Positions 1 through 64,000 of a stretch of DNA of 64,000 bases are shown piece after piece. This DNA comes from Cristatella mucedo. Lineage: Eukaryota > Bryozoa > Phylactolaemata > Cristatellidae. The stretch covers positions 785,001-849,000 of the forward strand of contig WPIO01000091.1 in the NCBI GenBank assembly GCA_009760855.2, written 5' to 3'. The notes below the pieces were generated by a model. The model was not told the origin of the DNA and did no database searches. It saw only the letters and a program-made list of their open reading frames with translations. The translations under genes were made by a program, and so were the position numbers. Position 1 is the stretch's first letter; every line of letters begins with the position of its first letter.

Positions 1-240
1 GTATAACTTCCGACCACAAGGCCAATACATGAAACAGGATATGGCCACCGATGCTATGAGAGAGATCATTTAAAGTTGGAATATAAAATCCATCGCAAAT
101 AGAAAATACTATCAAGGTATAACTAGCCTATATCAAGTCAAAGCAGCCAGCCGACTTAACGTACAATACTGTAGAAATGAACTAAGACAAGTTGTCACCG
201 GCTTTCTTTGGGCTTTAACTCAGTAATAATGTCCATGCCA

Positions 241-392
241 TCCTCTGGTTTAGCCCAGTGGTCAATGTGCTTGCCTCAATCAAGGTCAAGGTGAATGTAT
301 TTGATGACCGAGGTCACGGGCTCGCCCCGTGGCATACGTGAAGTGCCTGAATAGAGATCAAGTTCTCCAGGGGTGCTATACAAATATAATTC
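241..392 (+). mobile_element. SINE alpha copy
   Basis: tRNA-like head with A box (TAGCCCAGTGG) and B-box-like GGGCTCG, then the shared tail GTGCCTGAATAGAGAT ... GGTGCTATACAAAT. Moderately diverged. Confidence 0.8.
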
Positions 393-1028
393 ATGATCAG
401 CAGCATGTACGATGTATAGCTAATGAAAATCACTGATATCATCGACCTAGACATGTGAGAGAAACGCCAATTTAATTGCAAATATCTTTTGTGGAGAACT
501 TAACAAATATTTAATGGCTCACCATGCTACTGCAAAATCACAGGTCAAGATAACAAAAAACTGATGAGACAGTAGCTCATGAGATCTCCCAGGACGAATC
601 TGGTGGCTCCTGAGCTAACACTCGAAATTAATTGACAAAACTCATAGCATAATTTATATCGTAATACTAGCAGTACATTGGTATCACCAGATTTTCTTTG
701 AATTTTCAAATCGTACACTTCGTTGGAAATTAAGAAATCCACCATCAACTTCGTCGTACGGTATCCAACATGGTCTGCCAAAGGTCTGCTCGTTTTGTGC
801 CTGCTCTGCATACACGTGCATCTGGCTGAAAGCCCGAGCCTGTGAGGCATGCATTAAACACCAATTATCTGAAGCCTAAAGCTCATTCATTTTTAAATGA
901 CTGACACTTGTCAGAAAAGCTTTTTCGAAAGCTGCTTCACTGATACAGACTAGCAGAGAAACAACATAGCTCCAACACTGCATGAAACTTGCTGAAAGCC
1001 AAATAAGCACGCACACGTTCAGCCTCAC
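393..1028. other. ARMC7 3' flank / UTR, no gene seen
   Basis: No recognisable coding signal. A minus-strand stretch (about 836-690) after a CTCACAG site stays open for some 50 codons but resembles nothing I know. Confidence 0.4.
471..515 (-). terminator. candidate ARMC7 poly(A) signals
   Basis: Two ATTAAA hexamers lie on the minus strand at 515-510 and 476-471, about 515-560 nt past the ARMC7 stop codon. No AATAAA was seen nearer. Position and motif only; weak. Confidence 0.25.
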
Positions 1029-1100
1029 TCAGCACGGCTGCGTTTCATCCACTGTAGCCCCTGGTAGGTGCTGCTGCCTCTGCTCAGGGGTGCAATAGTC
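1029..1100 (-). CDS. ARMC7: ARMC7 exon 7 (residues 171-193 and stop)
   Basis: After a TCTTTTTTAG acceptor the frame reads [20 protein letters not shown] then QPC and TGA, in the phase 0 required by exon 6. DYC/DFC directly after the FLE segment is the known start of the ARMC7 C-terminal tail. The tail beyond that is poorly conserved. The 7.1 kb distance from exon 6 is the main reason for caution. Confidence 0.82.
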   Translation of the reverse strand, partial: DYCTPEQRQQHLPGATVDETQPC

Positions 1101-1385
1101 CTAAAAAAGAGCAACCGATCCATACCGCCTTCAACGAGCTTCAGAAAGCAAGGCACCACATGCAGGTAGCGAGCCGGGGATGAGCTACATAGGGCTAACG
1201 ACTAAATGAGAAAACTCCGGAATGACACCGACGTACATGCGACAACTTGTGGAGAGTTCCTTCCTCAATAAAATTCCTCACTAAGCTATAGGCAGACCTA
1301 ATCATATTTGCTATGTTTAGGGGGAAAGCCTTGAACAGCGACTGAACTGAGGGCCAGATTATCATGGCACACATAGACCCGTGGG

Positions 1386-1457
<72 letters not shown>

Positions 1458-1461
1458 AGAG

Positions 1462-1525
<64 letters not shown>

Positions 1526-4500
1526 GGTTCATACTCAGCAATCGAACCATGACATCATAAAGCAAATTACCCATTCCACAATTTTAAGAGGTCAAGCATA
1601 CTACGAGAAGTTCTCAAACAGTAAATGATTCTCGCTGACCCACAAAGTTCGCGCACTAGGCTGTGGCCCGATCAGGTGCAATATTTGCTATACAGGAGGC
1701 ATTGACCAAGAGACAAACTGCCACATCGGCATAACAATATCACCAGCCTAAACTCGTGGAAGCATTTAGGATGGAGATTAGAGGACTTACATCCTAAATG
1801 GGATCTAGGCAATTACTTGTAGGCAATCTTCAATAGGCAAGAATTGTAATATAATTTCATGGCCAAGCTAGAGATCGTTTGATACAGGTGATTGGACAAC
1901 AGGGCTCCTATTTAGGCTGCGGTTAGTTTAGACTATGGAGCTTTTGCAGCACATGCAGCAAAAGTTCCATTGCCTTAACTACTTGTACAGGCGAACAGTG
2001 AAGTTGGTACAACAGACACGGAGGCCACTTTTTTTTAAGCCAACGCCTAAAAATGACAGCGATTGGAAAGAGCCATCACTGCCGCCATTATTGACCATGC
2101 AATTGGCCATAACGGCTAGCCCACTCCAGGATTCGAACCTACTACCTCGTGTAGAGCGAGCAACTTACCCCCTGGGTTACCACGGCCCATTACCTTTGCG
2201 GTTCACCGGCTGGGAGTGCCGCAGAGCGGGCTAGCAGTGCTGGGTTATGTGCGGATTCTTGGCAAAGAGAGTTGCAACGTGGATGGGCGAGGGAGAGCAG
2301 CTGGGTGCTGTGAGCCGTCTCACTGATAAAGCTTTCCGTGTCGCTTTGGAATACAGCAGTTTTACTATAGTTAGCAAGGGGCACACCAAACGACCAGAGT
2401 CAGAAGAGTGGGCAGCGCACCGGGAAGCCTGATAAAAAAGTGATTTCGATAGGTAGGCTGGAGCCAGAGAATGAAGGAACCTAGAGGTAAGCGACAGGAT
2501 CTTAAAGACAGTAAGCTGCTTGATTGGAAGCCAGTGCATATAATGTGGCAAGTGTGACGTTCTTGACGACAGACAAAGCTCAGCTGCCGAGTTTTGTATC
2601 AGTAAGCATCTCATTGCACGTGCTGGAGGACCTGCAAGTAGCATGTTAAGGAAGTCTGGTCGGGATGTCATGAATGAATGGACCCGTTTGGCAGCGGTGC
2701 ATTTATCTAAACAGGTCAGAATTGTTGCCAAGTTACGTTGGCGAAAGTTGGCAGAATTCACTTTGAAGCTGACGAACTAAAGTGAACATTTTGTTTGGAA
2801 GAGGACAGCCAGACTATGTGGAGATGCTATATATGAGATATGCTGGTCGAGTTCATTTGGGGGATTAAGCTTTCTAATTTCATAGTAATACTCAATTTGC
2901 CTAAGATTATTAAGTTTGTTTTATCATAATTTAATTTGAGAAAATTTGCTAAAATTCAAGTGCAAATGCCATCAATACATTCGGTAAGGGAGATGAGAGT
3001 ATGAGGTTCAGCCGGTGAGGATCAAAACACAAGCATGGCTTGGCAATTACATCAGCAAGACGAGTCCTAATCAGTCCAAGACTTCCAACGGTTCGACTTA
3101 AGAAAATTCGGAGATACGAACTAGGCTACTGTCACATAAAAATAAAAAATATGCAAGACAACTTTTTATTTTTAATTTATGTATTTCAAAAAAAATTCAA
3201 TTCGTTTAATTGTCCATGTCTTATCATGTCATGTCTTCTCTAGTTCCATGTCATAACGTATCAAAGTAAAACGTATCGACCGCATACTATTCTCGACTTA
3301 CAAAAATTTGTCTTCCGACAGGTTTTCCATTATAAAGTATAATTCATTTGTACAGTGCCCTAAGATACCTTTATCTATATTCAGGCGCGTCACATATGTC
3401 TCATGGCTCGAGCCCATGACTTCGGCCAGACCTTGGTCGGGGCGTGCACCTTAACCACTTGGGTAAACCAGCTCGGCATAGGTCCTTATCTATTTCGTAA
3501 GTCGGGGGGGGGGGACTGACTGTACATTGCGAGAGTAAGTGAACCTAAATGGTCCCACGGGCATGTCATTAGCATTTTAAATGCATAATGCACTTTAAAG
3601 GCTCACTGAATGACTACTGACATATACTCTTTATAATCTTCCACTGAGATAGGGCCGAAACAGGTCACTCGTGGGGGGGATAACTGCATGTTCAAGAAAG
3701 CCGCTTCCGTTTCGGGAAAGTTCTAGTTCCGGCTGCTGTATAATCAGCTAATGCATTTCAGAAAATAATTCCTTCTTTAGAATATGGCAGGTCAGGCCCA
3801 CAATGTTTTACTTTGGGTGCGTGCTGGCAAGGTGAACAGTAACCTCCAAATAAATAGCGATCAATGAAGGGGCCAAAGGTATGCCGAACAATTCGATATG
3901 AGGATAAAACAATGAATCGTGGGGCTCATAGTCCTGCTTCCTCTAGTGGGCAATGTGATCCATAATTAGCTTGTGTGACTTTACTGACTATCCACACCCC
4001 ACACCAACCGTTTCAAAGCACAGCAATCAGTGCTATTCAAACTGTACTTAGTCGACCGTTATTTGATCTTACCGAAAGCTGGACTTGGCGGCATCATTTG
4101 CACTACTTCAGATAGGCAAGTAGAGCAGCATGGCATCCTTATGCTGTGGCAGCTTTACACTAGTTCTAAGTGTACCGCCACTCGTTTGAATATGACTACT
4201 CGGCATCACCAATAGAATCATGTGCACCGCAAGGTCCGATACGGTAGAGCTAAATGTACACAAATTTAGCGCTGAACTTACAGAAATATACAACCGCGAT
4301 TGAAAGCTGCTCCGAACAGTGACTCATTGTTTTAGCACTTAGCAACGGTGCTGAGCACAAAGGAATCATGAAACACGCCGACACCAGAGCCTGTGCAGTT
4401 CGGCTTTTGGGCTTACCGAGTATTTGGCGGTCCTTAGCTGACAGGGTGCCTCTTGGCCCAGTTTCGTCGGGTTTCGCCCAGCCCTTCCCTCCCAGAGAGC

Positions 4501-7500
4501 CAAACGGCTGCAGCAGCAGCAGGGATTCGGGTAGCTCGACACAAGGCTCAATCAGCCAATGCTCCCGATGAGGGCTTTAACTCCCCAACTTATCAGCACT
4601 CGCATTTATGCTGCCGAATAGGCAGCCAGCGATCTTTTGGCAGGAGGCAGGCAGACAATGGCGCAATAGCAGTCAGTTCAAAGGACCAGCTAGCTACAGC
4701 AAGAGTGCACGTCCGTGCAGTTGTGACCTTGCAGAAACTACCGCAAATGCTAGGCAATATCTAGAAGAAACACGAGCGAGCGCAACCGAAGCCAATGGCA
4801 AACAACATACAAAGCCACCGATGAGTTAGAGCACAGCAGCTCTTTTCTACCTATGGGAATTAAATGGCACGTTAAAAGGCAGCCCTTTAGGCAGGCCTTG
4901 AAGACGTCACACTCACCCGCAGCGACTTGGTATTAATTAAGTCCTTAAACCTCGGGCACTCGGACAGCTAGTGGACACGTTTCAACGAATGCATCGTCGC
5001 ACTGTTTTCTGATATGCCCAAAACTTGATGTAAAGGGCGGTGCCAGCCAAAACATTCGGTTCGTGTCCGGCCTCAAAGCCTTCGACAGGTTTCAGCAGTC
5101 ACAGCTCAGCCTTAAGCTCACACAAACCAAAAGTCAGGCACTACTCGAATGCTGTGTCCAATGAAACATGACAACGTCCATGCACTCGACATCCCATCTT
5201 GACTTCTATAACTCACTGCTTGCAGGTATTTCGACCTATGAAATCCTTCCCTAAAGTTGGTGTGAAACTCTTCAGCCAGGCTTGTCTGTCATGAGTATCA
5301 CAGTTGCCACATTACATCACTTCTCACCGACCTGCAGTGGCTTCTAATCAAGCAGCGTATTTACTTTACGGTTCTGCCAATCATTTTTAGGCCCTTACAT
5401 GTTCCCGTGTGCTTATTGAACTAACCCTTTTAGGCCCTTACATGTTCCCGTGTGCTTATTGAACTAACCATGCTATGAATGTTGACACTGTGCATGCTTC
5501 CACTAGCCATATGGTGATGCTTTATTTACAGCACACGTAAAGTGGCTAGAAAGAGATTCAAGTTCTCCAAGACTGCTATACAAATGTATTCTCATTATTA
5601 GAAATAAAAACTAAAGATCGGCTGATTCAACAGTCATACTTATAAAGCCTGCAGCAGGCAATAAATGATTGATTGCCTTCTGATGGATTCAAACCCTCGA
5701 CCTGGGTCCTAGGCTCAGAAAGCTGGATAATAAAAGCCCATGCAAGAAAACCTAGCACGACCATAACTCTTTAAGATAACTTCAGGCAAGAGAAAGAGAG
5801 CTGCTTCGCACTCATGCACAGTCAATCTACAGAAAAAACAGGCACCGAGCTTGTGCCTGTGCCCGGTCCTATTAGGCTTAGCAGAGCATGCACTACAGCG
5901 CAGCCGAAAGGGGCCCCTTTCGAACGACAAATAGCATGCTCCCCTTTAGTATGCACGAAATCCACCCACCCAATGGAGGTACAACGTATGACCTCAATCC
6001 CTCCAGCATGCCTCTGATGAGTTTGGTAGCCTATTGAAAACCAGTAGTTTGCCCTCATTAACTGCGAGGAGCTTTTCAACAACTTTAGTTATAGCACGAA
6101 AAATAGGGCCACAGAAACGAGGCCGAGGCTTCGATGCTCCAGTGGGGAAAAGAAGTGGGGAAACATATTCGCAGTGAAGTTTTGCATTAACAATACAAAA
6201 TCTGAAAGATGACACAATGAATCAAGTTCTCTTGCCTCTCCATACATCTGCATACCTACCAGGCAGATGATCGGCATTCTCTACATCTTCCCCGTGCAGC
6301 GGTCGGATGCCTTTAAAATGCCTTCGCCCAACAGCTCGTAACATTAAAAAGCATCTTCAGTCATAGCATGAACGCAGTCGTCAAGAGTATACAATATAAT
6401 TCATCTGTATAGTACGCTAAGAAAACTGAATCTCTAACCAGGCGCTTTACATCATGCCGTAGAGCCCACGAACTTGATTGATCGTTAAAGGAGAGCACTT
6501 TACCCCTTGACAAACCAGGTGGCAGTGACTAAAGTGCACGTAGCCTCCGTAATGTCATATAGCATTTCCTCGTCCACCCCAGATGCAACCATTGCCCCTG
6601 CCTCCAGTATAAAGACCCTGAATGCTGAGGGTAATTGCTGATAACCTCGGGTGGAATCAATCACATTACATACACAAATGTCATTAGCTGATCCACAAAG
6701 TACATATTTGTTTCTGGGGGGGGGGTTCCAGTATATCAACAGCTCACAGCATATGGAAGCAGCCAAATCAAAGCCTGAAAGAAGCAACGATTCGCGAGCA
6801 CGATAGCTGCAGCTTCAACACTTAACCACGGCTTTGCAGCATGTTCGATAAATAGTGACATCAGCTTGTGGTCTCCTATGGCATGTGATGCCTGAGCAAC
6901 AGTTAAGTGGGTCTTGTCCGTTTTACTCTCCCCCCCCCTCTGCTACTAGCAATAGTGACATCTGGCATCAATCAGGAGAACAGGGTCGGTCTCGGGAGAA
7001 CAGGCTGGTCCTGTCCATGTTACATAGTTCCTGGAGTGACACAGCAGTGAATTTTTGGCAATGATTCGGAAGTGAGGTGGCCTGGACAACAATACGGACT
7101 AAGTTAACTTGAATCTACTCAGTGAAGCCATGAAGTAGGTCACGGATTTCACAAGAACATGGGCTGAAACTTGTGAAAAGTAGTTGCACTTTCTGCAGGC
7201 GGTGTTACCCTTACGGCCGAGAGCAAGGTAAAACATGTACACAGCAGCAGCATAATGACGACAGTTCACGTGCGCACAAGCCAACCTCCAAAGAAAACTC
7301 GGTTGCATGGGTAAAAAGCAAGCAGCACTATCGGTGCAAATGCCAACTAAATAAACCACGATGTAAAAAAAACAACAAAAAAAGGACCAACTGACGGCAG
7401 CCTGGCTACTCCAAACAACTTCTAACTCCAGTTTTTCAAAACTATCTGTCGTATTCGACGGTGCTCACTGAGCATTGCATCCGGACACAGCCTTCAGCAG

Positions 7501-9699
7501 GAGGCGGCAGAAGTTTGGGCAAACCTATGGGTTGCTGCTGTCTCCCTGTGCCACGTGGAACACGGGGACCGCAGGCTACAGCTAGGTATGAGGCCGCCAT
7601 TTTAATCATGAAGGAAAACATGCCGGTGGGAAAAACGTACGAATTTCTTCCGTTTGCAGGAAACTGCACAGCAGAGCGATGATGCAGTCACAACTAAGCA
7701 GCTGCACTACGAAGGCAACTTCAATTCGGAGGATTTGGGCTAAAGTGCAACTGACACGAAGCACCCGAGATGCTAGGCACCAGTGCTGATGTAAACATCA
7801 AGAAATGGATTCATTCATGCACACAGGCAGACATTAGGCACGACAGGCAACGATTAGAAACTCTACCAATGGGGGATCGAGAGCTGCTCAAGCAATGTCA
7901 AGCAGCTGATAGCTATTCGATAGCACAATTAAGCCGGCTGGGGGGGAGCACACTGATTGAAACAACAGGGTGACCTGGCGAGGCACTCGGGCAACCTTTA
8001 AGCTTGACCGAAACGGCTCGTCGGGTAGCATGATTAATCTCGGCAGATTGATGCACTGCAATTGGCAAGCACGTACACAAACCCAACCAGCCATACATGC
8101 AAGTAACCTAGCGTTGATTCCGTACACTCCCGTCAACTGCGCAATAATGAACCCCGCCAAAGCACAGAAGGCATTGCGGCCAAAAATAAAACACGAACAA
8201 GCCAAGAACTGTACAAATTGGTTATTCGTTCAAACGAAATTGGGCTCACCTCAAGAAAGACCTTTGCCAGGTTGCTTAACCTACTGACAGTCGACTGAGA
8301 GAATCGTGTCATGACGTCCACCACAGGCTCAGCAGTTATCGCTGTCAAAAGAAACAGTACCAACATGCTATCAGTTCTGGTGTGCATACGGTATGCCATC
8401 ACAGATCGCTATAACGAGTGAGCATGCATGCTGCGACGAATGCACAGGCTGCCTGCACAGGACGGCTGACCGGACAAGAATCGGGCATGCTGCAGTTCAA
8501 ATCTTGCGTGTAATGGGACATGGGACACAACCCAGCCCATCGGGGGATGGCCCGACTATTCTTGTATTTCTTGCCATGCTACAAGCACCCTCAGGGTTCG
8601 GGTCGTGCAGTCGCTGAAAAAAGCGAGTCGAGCACTGTACAAGTTAGTGCACCAAAATCATCAGGAGTGTGTTCGAACGAGCACCTACTTGCCTTGTATT
8701 GACGAAGGTGTAGCAAGGTACATAAGCGTCGTCATGGCAGACAAAACCGTCCCAACCCTTGAGCTAAAAAATAAGCAGGCGAGAGGTATAGGTAAATGTC
8801 AGCACAGGGCAGTGGCAGCACTGGCAAACACATTAGCAGCTGTGCTATCAGCTGGCAGCCAAGAAATGCAGCACGGCTCTCTCATTGGGCCATTGACGAG
8901 TGATATCGCCCTTACCTGGACAAGCACCGAGTCGCAAGTTCCACTCCGTCATTTTGTAGAATGTAATCTTTATTAACTTTATCTACAATTGGAGTTTGAT
9001 AAGCCCATTGCCTCTTTAAAGAGGATGCAGCACGGGAAGGAGGCAGGTATCTACTTACCCAAGCAGACATTGCATAAGCCACCGATGGCGAACTCGGTCA
9101 TATCGCTATTAACATCTTCGGTAAGTGCATCTACAATAAAGCGTCGGATTTACTCGCACGCAGTTTGAGGAGTGTCGAGATTTTCTTAAAGGTGTGGCGG
9201 GCGCTTTTGCACATGGCACCAACGAAGCGATAATCTCGCGCGACAGACGCTAATATATGGCTAATATCGATGCGTTCGGTTCCAAGCAAATGATTCCGAA
9301 TCTCACACGAGCAGAATGCGTCCGTCACTCGCGGCAATTTGACACCTATGCAACTGGCGTCGACTCACCGAGAAACAAGTCGATTACATTCAGTTTACGA
9401 AAGAACGCGTAGTTGATCGGGTCGTACGCGAAATTTGCGAGGTTGGCGAGCACTTGGCGCCTCGATTCTACAGCGAAAACGAAACGGGAGCCCCGAGGCT
9501 CGCTTCAGCGAGCGAGGCCACTGCTGTTTTACCACAGGAGTGAGTCCTGCTCATGATGACACTTAGCTGTGCAGGTAACGCGGCCAATACCAGCAGAATC
9601 GGTGGACTGGAATTCAGTGACGAGTGACTGCAGATAACTAAAGCGCCCAATCCCTTCCGGACCTGTCTTCGCTTTCAACTGTTCCTTGCTGGAGAACAT
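1029..9699 (-). CDS. ARMC7: ARMC7, armadillo repeat-containing protein 7 (complete, 7 coding exons)
   Basis: Spliced minus-strand gene: exons 9699-9591, 9467-9369, 9130-9059, 8982-8916, 8763-8693, 8341-8250 and 1100-1029. Joined phases agree at every junction and give 193 codons plus TGA; vertebrate ARMC7 is about 198 residues. Recognised from memory of ARMC7: [10 protein letters not shown] near residue 22, [13 protein letters not shown] at 41-53, [11 protein letters not shown] at 82-92, [11 protein letters not shown] at 122-132, [10 protein letters not shown] at 145-154, [13 protein letters not shown] at 161-173. These are helices of armadillo repeats, so a small soluble protein-binding scaffold is expected; I cannot state a firm biochemical role. 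Introns are short (76-351 nt) except the last (7,149 nt, full of repeats). It is arranged head-to-head with AMPK alpha. Intron 5 uses a GC donor. The family call is very secure; the last exon is the least certain. Confidence 0.93.
1389..1521 (+). repeat. (AG)n microsatellite
   Basis: About 130 bp of AG dinucleotides with short interruptions near 1452-1470. Translation gives only ER/RE repeats, not a gene. Confidence 0.98.
1522..2054. other. ARMC7 intron 6, nothing recognised
   Basis: AT-rich unique-looking sequence without coding signal. Confidence 0.5.
2055..2190 (-). mobile_element. SINE beta copy
   Basis: Reading minus: GGCCGTGGTAACCCAGGG head, a B-box GGATTCGAACC seen on the plus strand, and an AGCCGTTATGGCC tail. 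Diverged. Confidence 0.6.
2330..3110 (-). mobile_element. LINE A fragment, old
   Basis: The minus-strand translation keeps [27 protein letters not shown] and [19 protein letters not shown] of the LINE A ORF2 C-terminus, with many breaks. The segment 2870-3110 continues upstream into the RT region (counterpart of FLKFNDDKT). Confidence 0.75.
3338..3479 (-). mobile_element. SINE alpha copy, full length
   Basis: On the plus strand it runs from AATTCATTTGTA through CTCGAGCCC to CAGCTCGGCAT. This is the complete reverse of the SINE alpha consensus. Confidence 0.9.
3480..5164. other. ARMC7 intron 6, nothing recognised
   Basis: No exon, SINE or LINE signal was found. It contains a G10 run near 3508 and a short CAG run near 4510. 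Open frames around 4450-4830 show no known domain. Confidence 0.5.
5165..5605 (+). mobile_element. LINE A 3' fragment with internal tandem duplication
   Basis: Matches the LINE A C-terminal region (CATCCCATCTTGACTTCTA, CACTTCTCACCGACCTGCA) and its 3' end with the GTGGCTAGAAAGAGATTCAAG stem-loop. It is interrupted by a 43-bp perfect tandem duplication. Confidence 0.75.
5385..5470 (+). repeat. 43-bp perfect tandem duplication
   Basis: The unit from TTTTAGGCCCTTACATG to GAACTAACC occurs at 5385-5427 and again at 5428-5470 without differences. Confidence 0.95.
5619..5718 (-). mobile_element. SINE beta fragment
   Basis: The GGCTGATTCAACAGTCAT tail and the GGATTCAAACCCTCGACCT B-box region match the reverse of SINE beta. 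Confidence 0.5.
5719..6392. other. ARMC7 intron 6, nothing recognised
   Basis: No coding, SINE or LINE signal was seen. Confidence 0.5.
6393..6523 (-). mobile_element. SINE alpha copy
   Basis: Runs AATATAATTCATCTGTATAG ... CAGGCGCTTTACAT ... AAACCAGGTGG. Older than most copies, with a damaged B box. Confidence 0.8.
6524..8249. other. ARMC7 intron 6 near its donor, nothing certain
   Basis: Open minus-strand stretches at 6500-6787 and 7442-7669 (the latter after a CTGTGCAG site) have no recognised homology and are not needed by ARMC7, whose exon 6 joins 1100-1029 in frame. Purine/pyrimidine homopolymers occur near 6716 and 6931. Confidence 0.45.
8250..8341 (-). CDS. ARMC7: ARMC7 exon 6 (residues 140-170)
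   Basis: The acceptor is TTTCTTTTGACAG and the donor GTGAGC in phase 0. It encodes [19 protein letters not shown] then [12 protein letters not shown], matching LTATPVVQCMLRFS and LRNLAQIFLE of vertebrate ARMC7. Read alone, an in-frame ATG upstream makes this exon look like a signal peptide. That reading is wrong, because the segment is internal. Confidence 0.92.
8693..8763 (-). CDS. ARMC7: ARMC7 exon 5 (residues 116-139), GC splice donor
   Basis: The acceptor is CTTATTTTTTAG. It encodes [20 protein letters not shown] then SSIQ, matching VLSAITTLMHLSPP of vertebrate ARMC7. The donor is CAAG|GCAAGT, a textbook GC-AG donor. Only this cut gives the phase 1 exit that exon 6 needs. The GT a few bases further (AA|GTAGG) would leave in phase 2 and break the frame. 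Confidence 0.88.
8916..8982 (-). CDS. ARMC7: ARMC7 exon 4 (residues 94-115)
   Basis: The acceptor is CAATTGTAG and the donor GTAAGG. It enters in phase 1 and leaves in phase 2. It encodes [20 protein letters not shown] then LS, aligning with the vertebrate segment [20 protein letters not shown]. Confidence 0.9.
9059..9130 (-). CDS. ARMC7: ARMC7 exon 3 (residues 70-93)
   Basis: The acceptor is TTTATTGTAG and the donor GTAAGT, phase 1 at both ends. It encodes [18 protein letters not shown] then LCNVCL, the second repeat with the family hallmark EFAIGGLCN. Confidence 0.92.
9369..9467 (-). CDS. ARMC7: ARMC7 exon 2 (residues 37-69)
   Basis: The acceptor is ...CGCTGTAG and the donor GTGAGT, phase 1 at both ends. 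It encodes [17 protein letters not shown] followed by [16 protein letters not shown], nearly identical to the first armadillo repeat of vertebrate ARMC7. Confidence 0.92.
9591..9699 (-). CDS. ARMC7: ARMC7 exon 1 (start codon, residues 1-36)
   Basis: Starts [13 protein letters not shown] and runs into [19 protein letters not shown], matching the N-terminal YLQALVTEFQ segment of ARMC7. It ends in phase 1 at a GTATTG donor. I chose the ATG at 9699 because it gives about the usual family length before YLQ. The frame stays open to another ATG at 9828, but that one would overlap the AMPK start codon. Confidence 0.9.
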
Positions 9700-9816
9700 T
9701 ACGACAGTACGCAGTCGATCGCCAATAACCACGCACGCTCGCACGTGGGCAGCCGCACGGAGCCCGCGGGGCGCTAGCGATGCGGGGATAGACACGTGAT
9801 TATCCTGCAGGACAAC
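9700..9816. promoter_or_regulatory. divergent ARMC7 / AMPK alpha promoter
   Basis: This is the 117 bp between the two outward-facing start codons. It is GC-rich with many CpG dinucleotides, continuous with a CpG-rich stretch on both sides (about 9100-10300). It contains CCAAT at 9722-9726 and two perfect CACGTG E-boxes at 9742-9747 and 9793-9798. No TATA box is evident. An in-frame TAG at 9775-9777 supports the AMPK ATG at 9817 as the true start. Both 5' UTRs must be very short or overlap. Confidence 0.7.

Positions 9817-64000
<54,184 letters not shown>

Noticed and set aside
690-836. Minus-strand stretch after CTCACAG reading ARAFSQMHVYAEQAQNEQTF and about 30 more codons
   Set aside because: It lies beyond the ARMC7 stop, matches no family I know, and a second frame over the same bases is also open. 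Chance is the simpler explanation without transcript data.
1364-1552. Long ER/RE, SL and VC repeat open frames here and at 30.5, 36.8, 47.1, 47.8 and 52.2 kb
   Set aside because: These are translations of GA, CT or CA microsatellites, not genes.
7442-7630. Minus-strand open stretch after a CTGTGCAG site, phase-compatible with ARMC7 exon 6
   Set aside because: No similarity to the ARMC7 C-terminus. The DYC exon at 1100-1029 fits the family tail and phase better.
8250-8402. Minus-strand frame starting [14 protein letters not shown] looks like the first exon of a secreted protein
   Set aside because: The conserved [10 protein letters not shown]...NLAKVFLE part is internal ARMC7 sequence with a splice acceptor at 8342-8343. 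The signal-peptide-like part is the end of the upstream intron.

Overview
The window is animal (metazoan) nuclear DNA, most likely from an invertebrate with a fairly large, repeat-rich genome. It holds intron-rich genes with GT-AG introns, tRNA-derived SINEs, CR1-like LINE debris, hAT miniature transposons and many GA/CA microsatellites. The phylum cannot be fixed from the sequence. Two host genes can be read exon by exon.

ARMC7 (armadillo repeat-containing protein 7) lies on the minus strand and is complete: seven coding exons from 9699 down to 1029, 193 codons plus stop. Six exons sit within 1.5 kb (9699-8250). The last 24 codons are 7.1 kb away at 1100-1029. The catalytic alpha subunit of AMP-activated protein kinase (AMPK alpha, PRKAA) lies on the plus strand. 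It starts at 9817 and runs off the right edge: thirteen coding exons are visible, covering the whole kinase domain, the autoinhibitory region, the beta-binding C-terminal domain and most of the ST loop. The two start codons face away from each other with only 117 bp between them, which makes this a divergent gene pair with a very short shared promoter holding a CCAAT box and two CACGTG E-boxes.

Everything else is intron or flank, filled with mobile elements. A CR1-like LINE (here LINE A, (ATT)n tail) is present in about twenty 5'-truncated pieces. A second LINE (LINE B, (ACATT)n tail) is present in five pieces, one about 2.3 kb long with a reverse transcriptase. SINE alpha (tRNA-like head, about 145 bp) has the same 3' stem-loop as LINE A, so LINE A or a close relative probably mobilised it. 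SINE beta has a different tail and no LINE partner in the window. Two hAT miniature elements at 63.1 and 63.6 kb closely resemble SPIN, a family known for horizontal transfer between phyla. A separate 505-bp inverted-repeat element with an 8-bp target duplication interrupts a SINE alpha at 27.2-27.7 kb. A decayed copy of a multicopy invertebrate gene family of unknown function lies at 27.95-29.15 kb.

Several nested insertions give relative ages: LINE A inside LINE B, LINE B inside LINE A, SINE alpha inside LINE A, the inverted-repeat element inside SINE alpha, and a SPIN-like element inside LINE A. No rRNA gene, functional tRNA gene or CRISPR array is visible.
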